13,869 nt of DNA. It comes from Croceibacterium_A sp964439725 (GTDB lineage Bacteria > Pseudomonadota > Alphaproteobacteria > Sphingomonadales > Sphingomonadaceae). Positions 8,825 to 13,869 of the stretch are shown piece after piece; within the stretch, counting starts at the first letter, position 1; each line of letters begins with the position of its first letter. The position numbers and the translations under genes are program-made. The stretch is taken from positions 1 to 13,869 of the forward strand of contig CAYTPY010000054.1 of assembly GCA_964439725.1 (NCBI GenBank), read 5' to 3'. The notes under the pieces are model-generated. The model did no database searches. It had not been told where the DNA came from and worked only from the letters and a program-made list of their open reading frames with translations.

Positions 8825-9640
8825 TTACTGTTGGCTCGTCTGCTGTTCCACCGCCAGTTCGACGGAGAGTTCGCCCGAGCGCGCACCGAAGCTGACGCCG
8901 GTGACAGGCGCCGCATCGCGGTAGTCGCGGCCCGTGGCGATCCGCACATAACGCGGATCGGGGCTGATCCCGTTGGAGATATCGAAGCCCACCCAACCCA
9001 GGTTGTGGACCCACGCCTCGGCCCAGGCATGGGTGGCTTCCTGCTCGATCCGGTCGTCCATCATCAGGTAGCCGCTGACATAACGCGCCGGAATCTCCAG
9101 CGCGCGCGCCGCCGCAATGAATATCTGCGCGTGGTCCTGGCACACTCCGCGGCCGGTCGCACAAGCTTCCTCGGCGGTGGTTTCGGCATCGGTGTGGCCG
9201 ACGTCATAGATCACCCGCTCGCGGATGCGCGCCGACAGGTTGTGCAGGGTGGGCACCATCCCCTCCTCGCTCCGCTCCACCGAGCCGATCAATTGGCGGA
9301 TGCCCGGGCCGGGACGGGTCAGCTCGGTATGGCTGAGGAAGGCCCAGAGCGGCAGGTAGCCCGCGTGCTGCCCGATCACGCCGGCGACGTCGCGCGTTTC
9401 GACCATACCGCGGCTCGTCACCACGACCTCCTGCGCCCCCTCTTCCACCGAGACGAGCGTCACCAGGTTGTGGTGCGGGTCTTCGTACGACAGCTCCTCG
9501 TGCGCGCCGAGGTAATCGCGCTGCCACTCGATGATCAACTGGCCTTGCGTCTCCTTGGGGGTCAGCCGCAGTCGTTGCAGGCCATAGTGCGCCGGCTCGG
9601 AAAACCGGTAGCGAGTGGTGTGACGGATGGCGAGGCGCAT
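8825..9640 (-). CDS. Transglutaminase-like cysteine peptidase
   Basis: Protein of 271 residues. The N-terminal 80 or so residues match the beta-rich bacterial transglutaminase N domain (start MRLAIRHTTRYRFSEPAHYG). The papain-like transglutaminase core follows with a complete triad: C167 in GRGVCQDHA, H204 in ATHAWAEAW, D220 in GFDISNG. Proteins of this type are usually peptidases or amidases rather than cross-linking enzymes. There is no signal peptide, so it should act in the cytosol together with its cassette partners. The ATG at 9640 is preceded by GAGGG, 11 bases upstream, which overlaps the alpha-E stop codon; the 15-base junction supports one transcript. A reasonable guess is that it trims or hydrolyses the amide product made by the ATP-grasp protein; this is not shown. 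Confidence 0.93.
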   Translation of the reverse strand: MRLAIRHTTRYRFSEPAHYGLQRLRLTPKETQGQLIIEWQRDYLGAHEELSYEDPHHNLVTLVSVEEGAQEVVVTSRGMVETRDVAGVIGQHAGYLPLWAFLSHTELTRPGPGIRQLIGSVERSEEGMVPTLHNLSARIRERVIYDVGHTDAETTAEEACATGRGVCQDHAQIFIAAARALEIPARYVSGYLMMDDRIEQEATHAWAEAWVHNLGWVGFDISNGISPDPRYVRIATGRDYRDAAPVTGVSFGARSGELSVELAVEQQTSQQ

Positions 9641-9655
9641 ACGAGTGTTCGCCCT

Positions 9656-10600
9656 CTAAGCAGTGAAACGGTATTGCTCGGCGATCGAGCTGGCAACGTC
9701 GCGATTGCGGCTGATGAAAGCGAGCAGGAACTCGTGCAGGCCGCTGTCGAAGATCGCGTCGATTGATCGGCCTGTCAGCTGCTGGTCGGCAAGCCGCATC
9801 AGTTCGTGCGCCGGCCCCTCGGTGCCGTGCAGCCGGGCCAGCGCGGCCAGCGTCTCGCGCAAAGCCGCGTAGGAGAACACGAGGCTGCGTGGAAAGCGCT
9901 CGTCGAGGATCACCAGTTCCGCGATGGAGCGGGAATCCATCCGCCCGGCATTGAGCCAGCGATAGGCGCGCTCTCCGGACAGGGAACGCAGGATGTTCTC
10001 CCACTGCCCGGTGTCGAGCGCGGATCCCACATAAGCCAGGGAAGGCAGCAGCAGATAATACTTTACGTCGAGGATGCGCGCGGTGTTGTCGGCCCGCTCG
10101 ATGAACGTACCCGCCCTGGCGAAGCAGTAGATTTCGTTGCGCAGCATCGAATCATGCGTCGCCCCGCGCACCAGCGTCGATTCCCGGCGGATCGACGACA
10201 GAACCTGCCACAGCCCGGTAATCCGCACCGGCCGCTGCAACAGTTCGCGCTGCGACATCCAACCTTCGTTGACCGCTTCCCAAACTTCCAGGGTAATGGC
10301 CGAGCGGCACATACGGGCGTTGAGGCGCGCTCCTTCGATCATGGCCAGCACGCTTTCGGGATTGTCCTTGCCGCGCAGGACGAAATCGCAAACGTGCGCG
10401 CTCGAAAAGTCGTTGTAGTGCGCTTCGTAGCTTTGCAGCAGGCCCAGCGTCGTCAGGACCGAGCGCCACTCTTCCGAGGCGGCATCGGCCCCGCGGGTCA
10501 TCGCCATGCGGTGTCCCGCCGCCAGGAGCCGCGCGGTATTCTCCGCCCGCTCCAGATAGCGATACATCCAGAAGATGCCGTTGGCGACGCGGCCTAGCAT
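9656..10600 (-). CDS. Alpha-E domain protein of the Anbu cassette
   Basis: All-helical protein of 314 residues of the alpha-E family (DUF403). The motif YLERAENTARLL at 15-26 recurs as FIERADNTARIL at 166-177, so the chain is an internal duplication of a roughly 150-residue unit. Other family stretches are GRVANGIFWMYRY at the start and SFVAY-like VFSYAALRETL near 241-251. There is no signal peptide, membrane segment or known catalytic motif. In many genomes the family sits beside, or is fused to, circularly permuted ATP-grasp proteins, so a role as partner or scaffold of the ligase is likely, but its biochemical role is unknown to me. The gene begins 16 bases after the ATP-grasp stop and ends 15 bases before the transglutaminase start. 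Confidence 0.92.
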   Translation of the reverse strand: MLGRVANGIFWMYRYLERAENTARLLAAGHRMAMTRGADAASEEWRSVLTTLGLLQSYEAHYNDFSSAHVCDFVLRGKDNPESVLAMIEGARLNARMCRSAITLEVWEAVNEGWMSQRELLQRPVRITGLWQVLSSIRRESTLVRGATHDSMLRNEIYCFARAGTFIERADNTARILDVKYYLLLPSLAYVGSALDTGQWENILRSLSGERAYRWLNAGRMDSRSIAELVILDERFPRSLVFSYAALRETLAALARLHGTEGPAHELMRLADQQLTGRSIDAIFDSGLHEFLLAFISRNRDVASSIAEQYRFTA

Positions 10601-10616
10601 GAGCTCTCACCCGCCA

Positions 10617-12047
10617 TCAGTCGTCCAGCACCCAACTGTCCTTGGTACCGCCGCCCTGGCTCGAGTTCACCACTAGCGACCCCTTCTTGAGCGCTACTCG
10701 GGTCAGCCCGCCGGGCGTCACTTCGATCCCATTGGGCGAGGCAAGCACGAAAGGTCGCAGATCGACATGCCTCGGTGCCAGGCCCGCCTTGGTGAACACC
10801 GGCACCGTGGACAGCGCCAGCGTCGGCTGGGCGATGTAGTTGTCCGGCCCGCTCAGGAGCCTCTCCCGGAACTTCTCCAACTCTCGCTTGCTCGCCGCCG
10901 GCCCGATCAACATCCCGTACCCACCCGAGCCGTGCACTTCTTTGACCACCAGCTCGCTCAGGTTCTCGAGCACGTATTTGAGGCTGTCCGGATCGGCGCA
11001 GCGCCAGGTTTTCACGTTCTGCAGCAGCGGCTTCTCGCCGGTGTAGAACTCGACGATCTCCGGCATGAACGAATAGATCGCCTTGTCGTCGGCGATGCCC
11101 GTTCCTGGCGCATTGGCAATCGTGATGCCGCCGGCGCGATAGACGTCCATGATGCCGGGCACGCCCAGCAAACTGTCCGGATTGAATGTCAGCGGGTCGA
11201 GGAATTCGTCGTCGACGCGTCGATAGAGCACATCGATCGGACGATAGCCGCGGGTCGTGCGCATCTGCACTTTGCCGTTCACCACCCGCAAGTCGCTGCC
11301 TTCGACCAGCTCCGCGCCCATCTGGTCGGCGAGGAAAGCATGCTCGAAATAGGCCGAGTTGTAGATGCCGGGCGTCAGCACCGCCACCACTGGCATCTCG
11401 GATGAATTGGCCGGGGCGCAACTCGCCAGGCTCTTGGCCAGGCGGCGGGGGTAGTCGGAAATGGGGCGGACGTTCAGGCGCGCAAACAGCTCGGGGAACA
11501 TCGCCATCATCGTTTCGCGGTTTTCCAGCATGTAGCTGACACCACTGGGCGTCCGTGCGTTGTCCTCCAGCACCAGGAACTCGTCGGGCCCGGTGCGAAC
11601 GAGATCGATGCCGACTATGTGGGTGTAGACTCCGCCAGGCGGGGTGAAGCCGACCATCTCCGGCAGCCAGGCAGGGTTGTGGCGGAACAACCGCTCCGGC
11701 AGCCGGCCCGATCGGATGATCTCCTGCCGGTGGTAGAGGTCGTGCAGAAAAGCGTTGAGCGCGCGCACCCGTTGCTCGATGCCACGCGACAGCCGGCGCC
11801 ATTCGCCGCCGGTAATGATCCGCGGCACCATGTCGAACGGGATCAGCCGTTCCTCGGCATCGCCCTCGCCATAGACGTTGAACGTGATCCCGGTGCGGCG
11901 GAAGAACCCTTCCGCCTCCTGCGCCTTGCGCTGCAGCCAGCGGTCGTCCTGCTCGGACAACCACTTCGCATATTCTTGATAAGCGGGCGTGACCGAAGAG
12001 TCGCGACCGTGCATCTCATCGAACTGAACCAGGCCTTGTGCGCTCAT
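10617..12047 (-). CDS. Circularly permuted type 2 ATP-grasp protein
   Basis: Predicted carboxylate-amine ligase of 476 residues (family DUF404/DUF407, COG2308). Signature motifs are FRRTGITFNVYG (49-60), VLEDNARTPSGVSYMLENR (159-177), the glycine-rich loop VVKEVHGSGGYGM (367-379), DLRPFVL (429-435) and NSSQGGGTKDSWVL (461-474). The family is thought to activate a carboxylate as acyl phosphate and join it to an amine, possibly forming a peptide tag; substrate unknown. The reading frame is open up to an ATG at 12107, but the added Cys-rich stretch is unlike the family. I prefer the ATG at 12047 (MSAQGLVQFDEM), with 12056 as another option. A weak promoter-like pair (TTGCCG at 12091-12096 and CATGTT at 12069-12074, 16 apart) lies upstream on the minus strand. 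First gene of the Anbu cassette. Confidence 0.92.
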   Translation of the reverse strand: MSAQGLVQFDEMHGRDSSVTPAYQEYAKWLSEQDDRWLQRKAQEAEGFFRRTGITFNVYGEGDAEERLIPFDMVPRIITGGEWRRLSRGIEQRVRALNAFLHDLYHRQEIIRSGRLPERLFRHNPAWLPEMVGFTPPGGVYTHIVGIDLVRTGPDEFLVLEDNARTPSGVSYMLENRETMMAMFPELFARLNVRPISDYPRRLAKSLASCAPANSSEMPVVAVLTPGIYNSAYFEHAFLADQMGAELVEGSDLRVVNGKVQMRTTRGYRPIDVLYRRVDDEFLDPLTFNPDSLLGVPGIMDVYRAGGITIANAPGTGIADDKAIYSFMPEIVEFYTGEKPLLQNVKTWRCADPDSLKYVLENLSELVVKEVHGSGGYGMLIGPAASKRELEKFRERLLSGPDNYIAQPTLALSTVPVFTKAGLAPRHVDLRPFVLASPNGIEVTPGGLTRVALKKGSLVVNSSQGGGTKDSWVLDD

Positions 12048-12122
12048 GATCCCCATTTGCTGCAACGCAACATGACACGGATCGCACGAACGGCAAGAGC
12101 CTGTCACACATCGCGAAATCCC

Positions 12123-12887
12123 TCAGTCGCGCTCCAGTTCCGCAGCGACGGCACGAATGGCTTCTGCCGAATGCGCGAAGCCCAGATGCGAGCATCGCAG
12201 CGCCACGGCGCGATCGCGCTCTCCCGGACGCCCGCAGGCACTGCGCGCTGCGACGATGCCGTCGCGCGGGCTCCACAGCGCCACCGTCTCAACCGGCGGC
12301 TTGGCCGAGACTTGCGCCTCGATCGGTGGCTGGTCGACCGGGTGGCCCGTGACCAATTGATAAACTTGCCAGGCGTTGTTGGCGTAGAGCGAGCCGGAGA
12401 AAGGGCTGCCCATTGTCACGACTTTGGCAATCAGGTCGGGATGCCGTTTGGCGAGTTCGCGGGCGAATATCCCGCCGAGGCTCCAGCCGACCAGCACGAC
12501 CTCCTGACCGTAGCGGTCGCGTATCCGGCGCACCCGGTCCTCCAGCAGGGCAAAATTCCGCTCGGTCGGCCCAAGGTTGAAGCCAAGCCCCCAACGCTTG
12601 ACCTTGTGGCCCGCGCGCTCGAGGCACCGCGCCATATAGCGCATCCGCAGCGGATGGGTGGCGAAGCCCGGGAGCAGCATTACCACTTTTGGATTTTCGG
12701 CCCGCGGCAGGACGAGCGGCGGCCGGAACATGCGGACGATCGGCTCGAACCAAGCCAAGAGCTCGGCCCACAGCAACTTGCGGTCAGGCCCGCGCTCGCC
12801 GGCTGGTGGCTTCTGCCGCAACAGCTCCAGGCGCCGCGCGATTGGACGCTGTACGGACGAAACCTGGAAAGTCCCTGGGGCGTTCAT
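12123..12887 (-). CDS. Alpha/beta hydrolase, lipase/esterase-like
   Basis: Protein of 254 residues with the alpha/beta-hydrolase fold. The nucleophile elbow is GWSLGG (134-139, Ser136). The likely acid is D209 in SPRDG and the likely base is H234 in CSHLGF. The oxyanion-region motif LLPGFATHP is at 71-79 and MGSPFSG, a lipase-like turn, at 159-165. No signal peptide is seen, so action in the cytosol is expected; the substrate is not recognisable. I chose the ATG at 12887, with TTGGAG just before it, over the GTG one codon earlier. The gene stands 75 bases upstream of the ATP-grasp start on the same strand, so it may belong to the same transcript. The start codon and Shine-Dalgarno site lie within a nested inverted repeat (12879-12931). 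Confidence 0.88.
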   Translation of the reverse strand: MNAPGTFQVSSVQRPIARRLELLRQKPPAGERGPDRKLLWAELLAWFEPIVRMFRPPLVLPRAENPKVVMLLPGFATHPLRMRYMARCLERAGHKVKRWGLGFNLGPTERNFALLEDRVRRIRDRYGQEVVLVGWSLGGIFARELAKRHPDLIAKVVTMGSPFSGSLYANNAWQVYQLVTGHPVDQPPIEAQVSAKPPVETVALWSPRDGIVAARSACGRPGERDRAVALRCSHLGFAHSAEAIRAVAAELERD

Positions 12888-12931
12888 CACTCCAACTTTA
12901 AGCGAACCGGGTTTGTTCGCTGATGAACGCC
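12879..12931 (-). promoter_or_regulatory. Nested inverted repeat enclosing the hydrolase start
   Basis: Outer arms of 11 perfect bases lie at 12879-12889 (GGCGTTCATCA) and 12921-12931 (TGATGAACGCC). Inner arms lie at 12901-12907 (AGCGAAC) and 12915-12921 (GTTCGCT) around a 7-base loop. In the minus-strand mRNA the outer stem would pair the AUG at 12887 and its flanks, while the Shine-Dalgarno region (12890-12900) would sit in an 11-base bulge. This is a plausible translation-control hairpin, or alternatively an operator dyad. It is seen in the sequence only; function is inferred. Confidence 0.45.
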
Positions 12932-12976
12932 AGCGGCGCTAGACGGGTCCCCGCCGTGCGCCGCAATCGCCAGGGG

Positions 12977-13513
12977 TCATGCCGCGCAGTCGCCGATCCG
13001 CTGCGAATTGACCCGCATCTTCATCCGGGTTTCGCCGACGTTCGGGATGGACTGGCTCATGTCCATCGTCATAGCCGAACTTTCGGCCGTCATCGTGCCA
13101 ACCATCCGGACCGTGCTGGCAAATCCTTCTTCGCCTGAACACTGCATCTCGGCGTTCACCGTCCCGCCGGAGACGTTGAACGAGTTCATCGTGCAATCGC
13201 CTTCGGCCATGTTCTTTGCCATCTCCTCGGCGCCGTTACGGGCGGCGTCCTCTTCCGTCATGCAGAAGGTGTTTCCTTCGGCTAGCCCGCTGGCGAAGAT
13301 CTGCTGCATCTGTTGCTTGGCGCCCTCCGGCATTCCCGGAACTTCGAACTCGAGCAGCTCGATCGACGAACGGTACTGGCCGGGGCGCGGCTGGATGAGG
13401 TTCGCAGCCTCGGCCGCGGCGTCATCGGCCGGCACGCCGCCGGAGTCGTCCCCGCCCCCGCAGCCGGCGAGCACGATCGCCGCGGCAAGCGGCAGCGAGT
13501 AAGCAATGCGCAT
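12977..13513 (-). CDS. DUF3617 lipoprotein
   Basis: Predicted lipoprotein of 178 residues. Residues 1-18 form a lipoprotein signal: a short basic start (MRIAYS), a hydrophobic stretch and the lipobox LAGC with C18, followed by a Gly/Asp/Ala-rich linker. A DUF3617-type domain follows from QPRPGQYRSSIELLEFEVPG (41-60). Four further cysteines (C84, C107, C125, C176) could form two disulfides, as expected outside the cytosol. The C-terminal half is unusually Met-rich (for example MTMDMSQ). DUF3617 proteins are common in sphingomonads and of unknown function. The ATG at 13513 has an excellent ribosome binding site; the longer frame from 13555 would add 14 residues ahead of the signal and is rejected. 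Asp at lipobox +2 is absent (CGGG), so outer-membrane sorting is likely. Confidence 0.88.
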   Translation of the reverse strand: MRIAYSLPLAAAIVLAGCGGGDDSGGVPADDAAAEAANLIQPRPGQYRSSIELLEFEVPGMPEGAKQQMQQIFASGLAEGNTFCMTEEDAARNGAEEMAKNMAEGDCTMNSFNVSGGTVNAEMQCSGEEGFASTVRMVGTMTAESSAMTMDMSQSIPNVGETRMKMRVNSQRIGDCAA

Positions 13514-13520
13514 CGAGTAT

Positions 13521-13528
13521 TCCCCCTT
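13521..13528 (-). promoter_or_regulatory. Ribosome binding site of the DUF3617 gene
   Basis: AAGGGGGA on the minus strand, 7 bases before the ATG at 13513. It settles the start codon and places the lipoprotein signal at the very N-terminus. Confidence 0.7.
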
Positions 13529-13555
13529 TTGACTGGCGGCCTTCGCCCTGCCCAT

Positions 13556-13584
13556 ACGCTAACAGGCGCGCCGCGCGCTGCCAA
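13556..13584 (-). promoter_or_regulatory. Possible promoter of the DUF3617 gene
   Basis: On the minus strand, TTGGCA (13579-13584) and TAGCGT (13556-13561) are 17 bases apart. Transcription would begin near 13549 and give a leader of about 35 bases containing the ribosome binding site. The -10 match is only partial. Confidence 0.35.
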
Positions 13585-13587
13585 CGA

Positions 13588-13616
13588 TTGCAGCGCCCTT
13601 CGCATCGTCCCATATC
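13588..13616 (+). promoter_or_regulatory. Possible promoter of uvrB
   Basis: TTGCAG (13588-13593) and CATATC (13611-13616) are 17 bases apart on the plus strand. The predicted start of transcription is at about 13623-13625, which coincides with the uvrB ATG at 13624, so the mRNA may be leaderless. No alphaproteobacterial LexA site (GTTC-N7-GTTC) was seen in the gap. Confidence 0.35.
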
Positions 13617-13623
13617 GGGTCGC

Positions 13624-13869
13624 ATGGCCGAACTCGTCATCCGCAGGGGGCTGGAGGAACCCGACACCTCCGCCGCCTTCACCCCTCACAAACCGCAGCG
13701 CCCCACAAAGTCGATGGGCGGCCGCAAGTTCGAGCTGGTCTCCGAATACCAGCCCGCCGGCGATCAGCCGACCGCGATCCGCGAGTTGACCGAAGCGGCC
13801 CGTGAAGACGAGAGGACCCAGGTCCTGCTCGGCGTCACCGGCTCCGGCAAGACTTTCACGATGGCCAAG
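13624..13869 (+). CDS. uvrB: UvrABC excinuclease subunit B, 3'-truncated by window edge
   Basis: First 82 residues of UvrB, the DNA-damage-verifying helicase-like subunit of nucleotide excision repair. The family N-terminal motif FELVSEYQPAGDQPTAI (36-52) and Walker A GVTGSGKT (70-77, K76) are clear. About 34 residues precede the point where E. coli UvrB begins (RRGLEEPD, HKPQRPTKS); from recall such an extension is usual in alphaproteobacteria. The frame continues past the window end. The ATG at 13624 has no Shine-Dalgarno site, and a promoter-like pair ends 7 bases upstream, which suggests a leaderless mRNA. The gene diverges from the DUF3617 gene across a 110-base gap. Confidence 0.93.
   Translation, partial: MAELVIRRGLEEPDTSAAFTPHKPQRPTKSMGGRKFELVSEYQPAGDQPTAIRELTEAAREDERTQVLLGVTGSGKTFTMAK

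Noticed and set aside
12057..12070. TTGC-N6-GCAA inverted repeat before the ATP-grasp gene as an operator
   Set aside because: Four-base arms are too short to separate from chance without comparison to relatives.
12048..12107. Cys-rich N-terminal extension of the ATP-grasp protein (CRSCDPCH)
   Set aside because: The extension is unlike the family start, occupies the intergenic region expected to hold the promoter, and is made unnecessary by the ATG at 12047 just before family-like sequence.
12901..12921. GAAC-N7-GTTC as a LexA (SOS) site
   Set aside because: The alphaproteobacterial LexA site is a direct repeat, GTTC-N7-GTTC; here the halves are inverted and the arms extend beyond the tetramers, so a different dyad or an RNA hairpin fits better.
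11619..12923. Plus-strand open frame of 434 codons opposite the ATP-grasp and hydrolase genes
   Set aside because: Low-complexity, His/Arg/Pro-rich translation with no recognisable domain; the minus strand holds two well-supported proteins with complete active-site motifs.
12923..13138. Short plus-strand frame starting ATGAACGCC next to the hydrolase start
   Set aside because: Its start is the mirror arm of the inverted repeat; the translation is Arg/Pro-rich and it runs antisense into the DUF3617 gene with no ribosome binding site.
13553..13555. Upstream ATG for the DUF3617 gene
   Set aside because: It would bury the lipoprotein signal behind 14 polar residues, and the ATG at 13513 has a far better ribosome binding site.

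Overview
The window looks like chromosomal DNA of a high-GC alphaproteobacterium, most likely a sphingomonad (order Sphingomonadales). The grounds are the strongly G/C-ending codons, the sulfite-reduction operon order cobA-DUF2849-cysI-DUF934-cysH, the form of the UvrB N-terminus, a DUF3617 lipoprotein, and a short GC-rich palindromic repeat of a kind I associate with sphingomonad intergenic regions. The assignment rests on gene content and recall, not on a search. Coding density is very high: the largest gap between genes is about 110 bases, and no stretch over 300 bases lacks a gene. No tRNA, rRNA, CRISPR array, insertion sequence or phage gene was seen.

Layout. Positions 1-1858 (+) hold the 3' part of a cystathionine beta-lyase gene (metC) overlapping a small MscS-type mechanosensitive channel gene. 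Positions 1928-5929 (+) are a tightly coupled assimilatory sulfate-reduction operon. CobA makes the siroheme precursor. CysI is the siroheme/4Fe-4S sulfite reductase. CysH is a 4Fe-4S (APS-type) sulfonucleotide reductase. Two small conserved proteins, DUF2849 and DUF934, sit between them, and every junction overlaps by 1-8 bases. Positions 5933-7992 (-) converge on this operon and encode an extended short-chain dehydrogenase/epimerase and glutamate 5-kinase (ProB).

Positions 8046-12047 (-) are the most interesting block. In transcription order they encode a circularly permuted type 2 ATP-grasp protein, an alpha-E domain protein, a transglutaminase-like cysteine peptidase and Anbu, the bacterial proteasome-like 'ancestral beta subunit'. 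This looks like a peptide or amide ligation plus proteolysis cassette whose substrate is unknown. An alpha/beta hydrolase gene (12123-12887, same strand) lies directly upstream and may be co-transcribed; its start codon is enclosed in a nested inverted repeat. A DUF3617 lipoprotein gene (12977-13513, -) and the start of uvrB (13624 onward, +, cut by the window end) diverge from a compact 110-base promoter region.

The best candidates for new biology are: (1) the four-gene Anbu cassette and its possible hydrolase partner; (2) a three-hairpin palindromic repeat inserted in frame into the DUF934 gene, where it encodes about 29 extra N-terminal residues; (3) a nested inverted repeat that could mask the hydrolase start codon; (4) back-to-back divergent promoters suggesting a leaderless uvrB transcript.
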